In this document: in pieces, positions 36,171-43,504 of the stretch
Layout: the number at the start of each line of letters is the position of its first letter
Numbering within the stretch: the stretch's first letter is position 1
NCBI GenBank assembly: GCA_964626265.1
Contig: CAZVCG010000008.1
Coordinates: forward strand, 1 to 56,869
Direction of reading: 5' to 3'
Origin: CAZVCG01 sp964626265
GTDB taxonomy: Bacteria > Pseudomonadota > Alphaproteobacteria > UBA9219
DNA length: 56,869 bases
Notes under the pieces: generated by a model
The model's input: only the letters and a program-made list of their open reading frames with translations
Databases searched by the model: none
Told to the model about the DNA's origin: nothing
Translations under genes and position numbers: made by a program

Positions 36171-36203
36171 TTAACAACCTTTTCAAGGGTAGGAGCGTAT
36201 AAT
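36171..36203 (+). promoter_or_regulatory. CtrA-like box and -10 element of the second flp gene
   Basis: TTAA-CAACCTT-TTCA (36171-36185), 12 bases, then TATAAT (36198-36203), a perfect sigma-70-type -10. The ATG is 31 bases after it. Spacing equals that at the first flp gene base for base, while the intervening sequence differs. Confidence 0.57.
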
Positions 36204-36233
36204 GTCGCTTAGAAATGGCAAGAGGTGCTGACA

Positions 36234-36389
36234 ATGTTCGAACGGTTTTTACGTGAGGACAACGGCACGACGGCAGTTGAATACGGCTTGATCGGGTCGT
36301 TGCTGGTTCTGGCGGTGGCAAGTACGCTGCCGACATTCGGCCTGACGCTACAGGATGTGTATATACGCATTACGTACGCGTTTTCGTAA
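36234..36389 (+). CDS. Flp-type IVb pilin (second copy)
   Basis: A 51-residue pilin precursor: MFERFLREDNG leader, predicted cleavage after Gly11, then TTAVEYGLIGSLLVLAVAS with the conserved Glu-Tyr pair, and a divergent tail (DVYIRITYAFS). It shares the leader with the first pilin but differs in the tail, so the two may be major and minor subunits. It has its own promoter and is followed by palindromic repeats rather than a clean terminator. Confidence 0.85.
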   Translation: MFERFLREDNGTTAVEYGLIGSLLVLAVASTLPTFGLTLQDVYIRITYAFS

Positions 36390-36398
36390 AATGTTTAT

Positions 36399-36575
36399 CC
36401 TCTACCCCGCGAGGTGGGGGAAGAAAAATCTCTGCGTTACAAAGTAACGCATTAGATTTTCAGGTGAGGGGGCGATCCATTTTTTGCCATGTCGCCATCT
36501 CTCCCGGAAAATCTAAGACTTGCTTTCGCAAGCCTAAGTTTTTCCGCCCCCCCGCCTACGCTAAAGCTTCGGCGG
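36399..36575. repeat. Composite palindromic elements, copies 2 and 3
   Basis: Copy 2: CCTCTACC/GGTGGGGG stem with wobble pairs (36399-36420), then AAAATCT/AGATTTT arms (36425-36460) enclosing a perfect inner stem TGCGTTAC-aaa-GTAACGCA (36433-36451), then AGGTGAGGGGG. Copy 3: GGAAAATCT (36506) with a TTTTTCC arm (36539-36545), inner stem CTTGC-tttc-GCAAG (36519-36532), then CCGCC/GGCGG flanking a short spacer (about 36551-36574). Outer arms are conserved between copies while inner stems differ. Confidence 0.77.
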
Positions 36576-36643
36576 GCAAGCTAGCACAAGGGCATCCGAA
36601 GCCTTGGCGTAGGGTGCTCCTCCTCACGGAGCAGAGGAAAAAC

Positions 36644-38053
36644 CTATCCCGCTTTTGCCGAGATGGTCTGCTCGCCGCGTTTTGCGGTCCAGCTATCGTC
36701 GTCCATATCGCCGTAAAGCGCGATGCCGGGCAGGTCTTCCCTCAAAACCTTCAGCAAATTCTGCGCGACGGGGCGCAGAGAAGGATGCACAGTTTTGCCC
36801 GAGCGCAATTCACCGACATAAACGGTTTCCGGCACGGAATAGCTCACGTGCGTGAGGCCCATCGCGCCCATGGGATAAAGGTATTGGCTGAACATCGGCG
36901 TGACGGACACGCCTTTTTTGTCCAGTTGCACGATGGCGTCGAATTGGGCGGCAATGTCGGCCAGCAGCTTTTTGTTATCTTCCTTGGATAAATGCGCTGC
37001 GAATTGCGATTTGTACCACGGATGTAAGCCATAGCGTCCATCAATAAGCGGGATCGGGCACACGCCGTTGCGGTGACGCTGGATGTCGCGGAACGACCCG
37101 AAATCGAGCAGGAAAAGGAAATTGTACCGGCCATAGGATTCCAGCCGCCATGGCAATGGCGTGTTGGCCGGACGCGTGGCCAGCGTTTCCTTTTCAAAGT
37201 TGCGCATGCCCTGCAAGTTGATGGAATCGCGGCGAACGATCAAACAGCCTTGCTCCAGTTTTCTCTGTTCCGTTTCGGTCAGCGCATAGCGGCGAATCGC
37301 ATCGTCGGCGTTCAGGAAGTGGTTGCGCTCGGCGAATTGACTTGTGTACGCGTCGCGCGGCGTCGAGGCTTTCATGTCGAGTTCATCGCCCTTGAAGCTG
37401 TGCGGATAACGTTCAACGAGTTTCTTAAAGATCGTCTGCGCTACGTCGCGCACTTCCGGCAACGGGTGATGTTTAAGGCGGCGCAAGTTGTCGCGCGCGG
37501 CGCGGAGCGACGTGGTCCAGCTGAGCAGCGTGGTCGTGCCTATGGGCAACAGGCTGCGGGCGATATCGAACGCGCGGGCCAGCAGCGTGTTACTCCATAT
37601 TTTTTCGCTTTTGTATTCTTTGGGATTGAAGGGATAGGCTTTCTCAAGGCCTTTCACGAGGAGAGGCAGCGTGGCGTTGTAAATTTCCATCCAGCGGTTT
37701 TGGATCGCCGCACTAGCTTTGTTATCGTACGGATCGATCATTGTTTGCTTGGAATAATCCAAATAGCGCGTCGAAGCTTCCTGACCGTTGTAGAGCGGGT
37801 TGTCCTGAATGGCCTTGGCGACAAGCATCGACACCTGTTCGACGAAACACGTCGTCGAGCCGCAATCGCCGATCGACGCGTGACCATAGCCGACGTAATA
37901 CAAGTCCATGAACTTGCCGCTGTCGGTTTGCTTCAATTTTTCGAGATGCGTGACGACGCTGGCGGGGCTGCGCGAATACATCGCCTGCAGCATGGCCAAA
38001 TCTTCCGGGTGCTGGTCGTCGACGACAAAAACATCATGCGGCATGGGAATCAC
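36644..38053 (-). CDS. Double-domain ThyX-like (FAD-dependent thymidylate synthase-like) protein
   Basis: A 469-residue protein with two ThyX-like halves. The first half holds YVGYGHASIGDCGST near residue 53 and GQEASTRYLDYSK near residue 90, which resembles the back half of the ThyX motif; the second half holds RDIQRHRNGVCPIPLIDGRY near residue 325, which keeps the RHR front half but not the serine. ThyX makes dTMP from dUMP with flavin and folate. Whether this fused form is active is unknown; proteins of this length annotated as ThyX-like occur in bacteria. It lies between pilin repeats and ssrA, and reads away from ssrA. I see no thyA or second thyX in the window. Confidence 0.75.
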   Translation of the reverse strand: MIPMPHDVFVVDDQHPEDLAMLQAMYSRSPASVVTHLEKLKQTDSGKFMDLYYVGYGHASIGDCGSTTCFVEQVSMLVAKAIQDNPLYNGQEASTRYLDYSKQTMIDPYDNKASAAIQNRWMEIYNATLPLLVKGLEKAYPFNPKEYKSEKIWSNTLLARAFDIARSLLPIGTTTLLSWTTSLRAARDNLRRLKHHPLPEVRDVAQTIFKKLVERYPHSFKGDELDMKASTPRDAYTSQFAERNHFLNADDAIRRYALTETEQRKLEQGCLIVRRDSINLQGMRNFEKETLATRPANTPLPWRLESYGRYNFLFLLDFGSFRDIQRHRNGVCPIPLIDGRYGLHPWYKSQFAAHLSKEDNKKLLADIAAQFDAIVQLDKKGVSVTPMFSQYLYPMGAMGLTHVSYSVPETVYVGELRSGKTVHPSLRPVAQNLLKVLREDLPGIALYGDMDDDSWTAKRGEQTISAKAG

Positions 38054-38189
38054 CTCGGCGGTTCAAAATTACCATCCCAGAACGCCATGAACGGGGACGA
38101 AGATCAAGGGTTGGCGACATTATGGTTAATTAACCCCCTGATAAAACAACATTTCTGCAGGTTTCTATTATTTGCTTACGCTTTTGTGG

Positions 38190-38515
38190 TATAAGGAGAG
38201 TGTCGGCTTGCCGACTATGGCGATAAACGCCTTGTGGCATAGACGCTGCGGACCCGGGGGCGGTACCCGGCGCCTCCACCATTTCACCCGTGCGCTGCAG
38301 GGGTTTTTGGGGGCGAAACAGGATCGACGCGCGTAGTAAAGACATGGTTTTTGCCCGGCATGATACCGCCGTTATCGGGTCATATCTACAAATGCCAACG
38401 ACAACGTTGACATGGGTGCAGTTGCGGTTGCCGCCTAACGTCCGCTTAGCGGATTAAGGGTAGTACCCAAGCATCGCGGCCCGGGGGGCGCCGGGCAACA
38501 GAAGCCCCCCACTTT
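38190..38515 (+). ncRNA. ssrA: Circularly permuted two-piece tmRNA
   Basis: The acceptor piece comes first and ends GGCGCCTCCACCA at 38281. A spacer of 27 bases to be removed follows, then the coding piece starts GGGGGCGAAACAGGATCGAC at 38309. The 5' GGGGGC of the coding piece pairs with GCCTCC of the acceptor. The tag reading frame is at 38394-38438. This order is the hallmark of alphaproteobacterial tmRNA, which rescues stalled ribosomes. The outer ends (near 38190 and 38515, where AAGCCCCCCACTTT closes the coding piece) are estimates. A G-T-rich promoter region with TATAAG lies just upstream. The adaptor gene sspB follows. Confidence 0.93.
38394..38438 (+). other. tmRNA proteolysis-tag reading frame
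   Basis: The resume codon GCC (Ala) opens a frame of 14 codons ending TAA: ANDNVDMGAVAVAA. With the alanine carried by the charged tmRNA the tag is 15 residues. The AANDN start and the VAA end match the Caulobacter-type tag; the middle differs. The C-terminal Ala-Ala is the ClpX-recognised end. Confidence 0.9.
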
Positions 38516-38607
38516 CAGAGGGCAGATTACAGGGATCAGAAGACAGACGATTGTGTTTGTCTTTGGGGTCAGGTATCTATCGTCTGATACCTGTCCTCTG
38601 TCCTCTG
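38516..38607. repeat. Imperfect palindrome between ssrA and sspB
   Basis: Bases 38516-38539 and 38584-38607 are inverted copies matching at 20 of 24 positions, built from CAGAGG/CCTCTG-like units. Inside, CAGGTATC (38570) can also pair with GATACCTG (38586), giving an alternative hairpin. It ends nine bases before the sspB ATG, and no Shine-Dalgarno is visible there. Confidence 0.7.
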
Positions 38608-38616
38608 CTTTCTGTT

Positions 38617-39117
38617 ATGCCCGAAGATCTTATCCGCTATGATGTCTTGATTGAAAACGCGCTGCGCGACGTGGTGTTCCAGGCCATGAGCAAGGTTTCG
38701 CGCGACGGCTTGATGGAAGACCACCATTTCTACATCACGTTCCAGACGACTTTTCCTGGCGTGGACATTCCCGACTATCTTCGCAAGCAATATCCGGATG
38801 AGATGACCATCGTCCTCCAACACCAGTTCTATGGGCTAAAGGTCGACAGGGAAGGGTTCAGCGTCATGCTGAGCTTCAACAACGTGCGCGAGCGGCTCAG
38901 CATCCCTTTCAAGGCGATCAGCACGTTCGCCGATCCTTCGGTAAACTTCGCGCTGCAATTCCAAACAGCGGGCGATGACGAAGACGAAGCCGTGCAGACC
39001 AAGAACAAGGCCGCCGCCGACTCTCTAGCCGCCAAGGACAAGGCCATCGGCCCCGATGGCATCAAGGAAGAAAAGCGCGGCGAAGTCATCAGCCTCGACA
39101 GCTTCCGCAAGCGGTAA
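38617..39117 (+). CDS. sspB: SspB, ClpXP adaptor for ssrA-tagged proteins (alpha type)
   Basis: A 166-residue adaptor that captures ssrA-tagged proteins and delivers them to ClpXP. The folded domain (about 1-120) opens MPEDLIRYDVLIENALRDVV and contains FYITFQTTFPGVDIP, VLQHQFYGLKV and VPFKAISTFADPSVNF-like strands (here IPFKAISTF). A flexible Ala/Lys/Asp-rich linker leads to the C-terminal ClpX-binding tail VISLDSFRKR. ATG 38617 fits the family start; the frame is open upstream only through the palindrome. It follows ssrA directly, placing tag and adaptor together. Confidence 0.92.
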   Translation: MPEDLIRYDVLIENALRDVVFQAMSKVSRDGLMEDHHFYITFQTTFPGVDIPDYLRKQYPDEMTIVLQHQFYGLKVDREGFSVMLSFNNVRERLSIPFKAISTFADPSVNFALQFQTAGDDEDEAVQTKNKAAADSLAAKDKAIGPDGIKEEKRGEVISLDSFRKR

Positions 39118-39138
39118 AGCTTTTTAGGAAAATATTCC

Positions 39139-39167
39139 TTGACATTTCTTGCGTCTTCGCATAATAT
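39139..39167 (+). promoter_or_regulatory. Consensus-like promoter in the sspB-truA convergent gap
   Basis: TTGACA (39139-39144), 17 bases, TAATAT (39162-39167); CATAAT with a 15-base spacer is an alternative. No open frame of useful size follows before the convergent truA end, so any transcript (about 39173 to 39275, ending near CTGTTTTTTTT) would be noncoding. It follows GGAAAATATTCC, a 12-base palindrome. Confidence 0.45.
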
Positions 39168-39278
39168 CTCCGATTTGAAATCGCAACATTCCTCCGCGGG
39201 AACTGGCCCGGATGGAAAGCGAGGGGTGTTGTTTGGGGAATTGAAGGAGAATAGATAAGAAAAAACTGTTTTTTTTCA

Positions 39279-39332
39279 AATAACAGGCGAAAACAGGGAA
39301 TATCAGGTGAATAACAGGTGAATAACAGGCGA
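39279..39332. repeat. Tandem 11-base AATAACAGG-like repeats
   Basis: About five tandem units related to ATAACAGGTGA (ATAACAGGCGA, AAACAGGGA, ATATCAGGTGA, ATAACAGGTGA, ATAACAGGCGA) lie just before the convergent end of truA. Two units are nearly identical. No protein is encoded. Confidence 0.7.
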
Positions 39333-39360
39333 GCGAGCCGAGGCCGATTAAGCGCGGCTC

Positions 39361-40098
39361 TTAGTACTCTACGTCCATAAAACACAGTCCATGCGCCGGA
39401 GCCGTAGGGCCGCCCTTGGTGCGGTCGGCGGCTGCGAACGCCCCAGCAAAAACGTCCACGGTCCACTGCCGCGTCCCGACCATGACCAGCGTGCCGACCA
39501 TGTTCCTCACCTGATGATAGAGGAACGACCGCGCCTTGACCCTGAACGTGATCGTCGTGCCATCCTGCGCGATGTCGAGCTTGTCGAGCGTCTTGATGGG
39601 CGAGTTCGACTGGCAGTTATGCGCTCGGAACGTCGAGAAGTCGTGGTTGCCTATCAGCATGTCCGCCGCCTTTTGCATCGGCGCGATGTCGATCGGCCTT
39701 GCGATGTGCCACGCGTGATCGGCCTCAAGCGCAAGCGGCGCGCGGCGGTTAATGACGCGGTATTCATACGACCGCGCCTTTGCGCTGAACCGCGCATGAA
39801 AATCCGGCGAGGCTTCCTCGACGTTCACGGCGACCACGCGATGCGGTTTAACGTGAAAGTTGATCGCTCCTTGCGCTTCGTCAGCATCGGTTTCGCGATC
39901 AAGATCGAAATGCGCGACTTGTCCGCGCGCATGAACGCCAGCGTCGGTGCGTCCAGCGACGTGCAACGTTACAGTCTCGCCCGAAAATTTGGCAATGGCT
40001 TCTTCGAGGACTTGTTGCACCGAAAGATCGTGCGCCTGCCGCTGCCAGCCGCAGAATCCGGTGCCGTCGTATTCGAGAGTCAGTTTCCAACGAGTCAT
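39361..40098 (-). CDS. truA: tRNA pseudouridine synthase A
   Basis: A 245-residue enzyme making pseudouridine at positions 38-40 of tRNA anticodon stems. The catalytic Asp is in AGRTDAGVHARGQVAHF near residue 51; the start LEYDGTGFCGWQRQ and the later FRVKARSFLYHQVRNMVGTL are family marks. Its ATG overlaps the fmt stop (ATGA), so def-fmt-truA form one operon, a common alphaproteobacterial arrangement. Confidence 0.95.
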   Translation of the reverse strand: MTRWKLTLEYDGTGFCGWQRQAHDLSVQQVLEEAIAKFSGETVTLHVAGRTDAGVHARGQVAHFDLDRETDADEAQGAINFHVKPHRVVAVNVEEASPDFHARFSAKARSYEYRVINRRAPLALEADHAWHIARPIDIAPMQKAADMLIGNHDFSTFRAHNCQSNSPIKTLDKLDIAQDGTTITFRVKARSFLYHQVRNMVGTLVMVGTRQWTVDVFAGAFAAADRTKGGPTAPAHGLCFMDVEY

Positions 40099-41018
40099 AG
40101 GAACGAATGTCCTATCGGCAAACGCAAGCCGCGCAAAAGCGATGCGCCGTCGGTCGCGTTCTTACCCGCGCGTTGAACTTTAACAAGGCGCAACGCCTGC
40201 TTTCCGCACGCGACGGTGAACTGGTCATCCAATAATGTTCCAGGTGTGCCTCTTTGTTCGACGATCTGCGCTTCCATCACCTTGATCTGTTCGTCGTTCA
40301 TCTTGAAATACGTGCCCGGCCAAGGCGTCATTGCGCGCACTTGCCGTTCGATGACTTCGGCTTGTTTGTGCCAATCGATCCTCCCGTCTTCCTTAGAAAG
40401 CTTCGCAGCGTACGTCGCTCCTTCGGCGGGTTGCGGCGCGGGCTTTAGCGTGCCTTTGGCCAAGCCTTCAAGCGCTTCCAGCGCCATCTGCCCGCCGAGC
40501 GTGAAGAGCTCGACATGCAAAGAAGATGCCCGCGCCGTTGGCCCCAGCGGCACTTTCTTCATGAGCAAAATTGGCCCGGTGTCAATGCCGGCGTCCATCT
40601 GCATGATGGTGACGCCGGTTTCCGCGTCACCCGCTAGAATGGCATGGTGGATAGGTGCCGTTCCGCGCCAGCGCGGTAAAAGCGAAGGATGGATGACCAT
40701 GCCGCCGTACTTCGTCATATCCAGAACGGTTTGAGGAAGGATCAAGCCATACGCGGCAATGACCAACGCATCGAGGTTGAGGCTCTTCAAGAACTCCTGT
40801 TCTGCAGGATCGCGCAAAGTCTTCGGCGTTCTGACAGGTAGGCCGAGTTTATCGGCCTCCTCGTGTACAGGCGCTTTCCTGACGGTATGGCCACGTCCTG
40901 CGGGCTTTGGGGCTTGGCTGTAAATGGCGACGATGTTGTGTCCGGCCTCGTGCAGCGCGCGCAACGCAGGAATGGCAAAATCGGGCGATCCCATGAAGGC
41001 GAGGCGGAGCGGAATCAT
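40095..41018 (-). CDS. fmt: Methionyl-tRNA formyltransferase
   Basis: A 307-residue enzyme that formylates initiator Met-tRNA with 10-formyl-tetrahydrofolate. It opens LRLAFMGSPDFAIPALRAL; the active-site loop reads VIHPSLLPRWRGTAPIHHA near residue 108. I prefer ATG 41018, which overlaps the def stop as ATGA, over an ATG 12 bases upstream. Its product is later deformylated by Def, encoded just before it. Confidence 0.95.
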   Translation of the reverse strand: MIPLRLAFMGSPDFAIPALRALHEAGHNIVAIYSQAPKPAGRGHTVRKAPVHEEADKLGLPVRTPKTLRDPAEQEFLKSLNLDALVIAAYGLILPQTVLDMTKYGGMVIHPSLLPRWRGTAPIHHAILAGDAETGVTIMQMDAGIDTGPILLMKKVPLGPTARASSLHVELFTLGGQMALEALEGLAKGTLKPAPQPAEGATYAAKLSKEDGRIDWHKQAEVIERQVRAMTPWPGTYFKMNDEQIKVMEAQIVEQRGTPGTLLDDQFTVACGKQALRLVKVQRAGKNATDGASLLRGLRLPIGHSFL

Positions 41019-41545
41019 AGGTATGTGCAAGCTTCTTCGTTTTCGCGCTGGGCTTTTTCTAGCTTGCGAAGAAGCATCTTGCGCTTCAGTGGCGAAAGGT
41101 AGTCAATGAACAGCTTGCCGTTCAGATGGTCAATCTCATGCTGGATGCATTGGCTCAGCAAATCTTCGGCTTCCAATTCCTGCCGCTCGCCTTGCTTGTT
41201 GAGATAAGCCGCTTTAATGCGCTTGGGCCGCGTCACGTCGGCGTATTGTTCGGGCACCGACAAGCAACCCTCGTTGTACGTGAACGTCTCTTCCGATGTT
41301 TCCAGTACTTCGGGGTTTGCCATGAAAATGGCTTTGGTGCCGTCGCGTTCCTTTGAAACGTCGATGATGATTACGCGATCCAAAACGCCGATCTGATTGG
41401 CCGCAAGGCCGATGCCGTTGGACGCGTACATCGTCTCAAGCATGTCGTCCATCAATTGGACGATACGCGCGTCAACGGCCTTTACGGGCTGGGCCATCTG
41501 GCGCAGCACCGGGTCGGGAAGTGTGCGGATCTTCAAGCGGGTCAT
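41015..41545 (-). CDS. def: Peptide deformylase
   Basis: A 176-residue metalloenzyme removing formyl from nascent proteins. The three motifs are GIGLAANQIG, EGCLSVP (metal Cys) and QHEIDHLNG (metal histidines and catalytic Glu). I place the start at ATG 41545 (MTRLKIRTLPDP, the family-like opening); an upstream TTG at 41560 is possible. First gene of the def-fmt-truA operon. Confidence 0.95.
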   Translation of the reverse strand: MTRLKIRTLPDPVLRQMAQPVKAVDARIVQLMDDMLETMYASNGIGLAANQIGVLDRVIIIDVSKERDGTKAIFMANPEVLETSEETFTYNEGCLSVPEQYADVTRPKRIKAAYLNKQGERQELEAEDLLSQCIQHEIDHLNGKLFIDYLSPLKRKMLLRKLEKAQRENEEACTYL

Positions 41546-41667
41546 TCGGCAAAAATCCAATTAGCTTATAACTCTTGTTGCGGCTATTCTAAGAGCTTGT
41601 CGCGGAAAAGGAAATACTTTCACTTTTATAATATACCGTTGCGTTTATGGTTTTCCTTGCCTGATGG

Positions 41668-42879
41668 TTAGGCTGCGTCTTCGTTGGGGCTGTCTTTTGA
41701 CGACGAATCCATCAACGCGCGCGGGCGGCGTTCGACTGGCTCAAGCGAGGGCAATTCCTCCTCGGCGGATATAGCCCCAAAATCGCCAAGCTGGCGGGCT
41801 TTGCTCAGTACGTTGCGTTCCAAGGCGTTTACCGACTTGTTATAGGTTTCCACCGCGCCCGTGAGCTTGCTGCCGAGCATATCCATCTGCTTGCCGAAGA
41901 CGAGCAGCGCGTTGTGCAACTTGCGGCCCATGTCGGCGATCTGCTGCACGTTTTTTTGCATGGCCTCCTGACGCCAGCCATAGGCTACTGTTCGCAGTAA
42001 GGCTATTAAAGTCATCGGCGTGGCCAGCACGACTTGTTGCGCTGCGCTGTATTCCATCAATTCGCTGTCACCGTCCAACGCCGCGCTCAAGAAATGTTCG
42101 CCGGGCAGAAACAGCACGACGAACTCCGGCGTGCCATCGATTTGTTCCCAATAGGCTTTGTTGCCGAGACGTTTGATGTGGTCTTTAACATGACGAGCAT
42201 GTTGTTTGAGAGCGTCTTGGCGGGCGGAATCGTCGTTGGTTTGTACGGCATCGAGGTAGGCGGCGAGCGGCACTTTGCTGTCGATGATGATGCAACGTTG
42301 GCCCGGCAACGCCACAATAACATCGGGACGTATTGCTCCTTCTTCGCCGACTACGGTTCCTTGCAAAACGAAATCATGCGCATGAGCCGACATGCCCGTC
42401 ATTTCAAGAATGCGCTGGAGCTGCAATTCGCCCCAACGGCCACGGGCGGTGGGGGCACGGAGGGCCTGCAAGAGTTGGCCCGTTTCGTTGCGTAATTGTT
42501 GCTGGGTCTCGCGGGAGGCGCTGACCATTTCAGCCAGTTCCTTGTAGGCTCCCTCGCGCTTGATCTCTATTGCCTGTAACTGGGCGTCCATCTTTTGCAG
42601 CGTTTCCTTGACGGGCTTGACCATGGCTTCGATAGCCATCGTTTTCTGCTCCATCGTGGCGGTCGAGGCTTGTTCGCGTTCTTTCAGCTTGCCTTCTGCC
42701 ATCTGCAAAAAGGCCGCGCTATTTTGGTGGAGCGTGTCGGCAGCCAGAGCCTTGAATGTATCGGTCATCTGGGCCTGCGCAACGATGCGCGCGCGATAGA
42801 CGAAAGCGGCGGCGAGACCGCCAAGCAGGGCGCCCGCCATAAAGGCGATGATAAGGTATATAAGTGAAGGATCTTGCAT
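41668..42879 (-). CDS. rmuC: RmuC family DNA recombination protein
   Basis: A 403-residue protein with an N-terminal membrane helix (about residues 6-30), a coiled-coil region (about 60-160, Gln/Glu/Lys-rich) and the RmuC nuclease-like core: GRWGELQLQRILEMTGM near residue 145, VIVALPGQRCIIIDSKVPL near residue 190 and VVLFLPGEHFLSAAL near residue 260. RmuC limits inversions at short inverted repeats in E. coli, notable in a genome with many palindromes. ATG 42879 (MQDPSL) is preferred over an ATG 48 bases upstream. Confidence 0.92.
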   Translation of the reverse strand: MQDPSLIYLIIAFMAGALLGGLAAAFVYRARIVAQAQMTDTFKALAADTLHQNSAAFLQMAEGKLKEREQASTATMEQKTMAIEAMVKPVKETLQKMDAQLQAIEIKREGAYKELAEMVSASRETQQQLRNETGQLLQALRAPTARGRWGELQLQRILEMTGMSAHAHDFVLQGTVVGEEGAIRPDVIVALPGQRCIIIDSKVPLAAYLDAVQTNDDSARQDALKQHARHVKDHIKRLGNKAYWEQIDGTPEFVVLFLPGEHFLSAALDGDSELMEYSAAQQVVLATPMTLIALLRTVAYGWRQEAMQKNVQQIADMGRKLHNALLVFGKQMDMLGSKLTGAVETYNKSVNALERNVLSKARQLGDFGAISAEEELPSLEPVERRPRALMDSSSKDSPNEDAA

Positions 42880-43048
42880 GGGCCCCAGTCTAAAGAAAAA
42901 CAGGGGTCTGTGAAGCGAAAAGAGCAACGCTTAATTTGGGGTTTTTTCACGCTCAAAATGCCCCTTCGTTGACCCAATCCGAACACGATTCCGCCGCACG
43001 AATTCGATAAGGTTCTACATCTTCAATTCTAGCTCTCTGGAGGGGATC

Positions 43049-43444
43049 ATGAGCAAACCAGTTGGATTGACAAAAGGGCTGGCGGTTTCGGCTTTTGCGG
43101 TGGCGATGGCCTTGGCCCCGGCTGGCGCGTTCGCCTATGGCACGAGCGGCTCTTCGGACAAAACGATGGGGACGCATAATGGCAAGGAAATGAGCAAGGA
43201 AATGCATGCGAAGCCCATGGATGACGCGGGTTTGGCGGCCAAGGTGAAAGAAGGCCTGATGGCTGACCCTGAAATGAAAGGCATGGACATAAAGGTGGAA
43301 GCCATGCAGGGAACCGTAAAATTGACCGGCATGGTGGACACGGCAGCCCAAAAAGACAAAGCCATGGAGATGGTCAAGAAAATGGAAGGCGTTAAGGAAG
43401 TCAAGGACGGCCTCACCGTCAAAGGCGAGACTGCCACCAAGTAA
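43049..43444 (+). CDS. Periplasmic BON-domain protein
   Basis: A 131-residue exported protein. Residues 1-29 are a signal peptide (AVAMALAPAGAFA). A Met/Lys/His-rich stretch follows (TMGTHNGKEMSKEMHAKPM), then one BON domain (about 58-125: AAKVKEGLMADPEMKG, VKLTGMVDTAAQKD, VKEVKDGLTV). BON domains of OsmY/YgaU type bind membranes or peptidoglycan and often respond to stress. CTGGAGGGG gives a strong ribosome site. It is monocistronic with a strong terminator. Confidence 0.87.
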   Translation: MSKPVGLTKGLAVSAFAVAMALAPAGAFAYGTSGSSDKTMGTHNGKEMSKEMHAKPMDDAGLAAKVKEGLMADPEMKGMDIKVEAMQGTVKLTGMVDTAAQKDKAMEMVKKMEGVKEVKDGLTVKGETATK

Positions 43445-43468
43445 GCAAGAGGTTCCATAGGCGGGACG

Positions 43469-43504
43469 CACCCTCCCCCATTTATCTGGGGGAGGGTGTT
43501 TTTT
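43469..43504 (+). terminator. Strong Rho-independent terminator after the BON gene
   Basis: An 11-pair perfect stem CACCCTCCCCC / GGGGGAGGGTG with an eight-base loop and six T. The T tract touches the stop codon of the convergent cfa gene. Confidence 0.93.

Noticed and set aside
36464..36991. Plus-strand frame of 175 codons after the pilin genes
   Set aside because: Starts in palindromic repeats and continues antisense to the ThyX-like gene; not credible as a gene.
37073..38194. 373-codon plus-strand frame opposite the ThyX-like gene
   Set aside because: Runs antisense through conserved ThyX-like motifs and into the tmRNA upstream region; no family match.
39173..39260. Possible SRP RNA (4.5S) after the orphan promoter
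   Set aside because: CCCGGATGGAAAGCGAGG faintly resembles the SRP domain IV loop, but the GGAA-type tetraloop and the conserved AGCAG side do not align; left as an unassigned small-RNA candidate.
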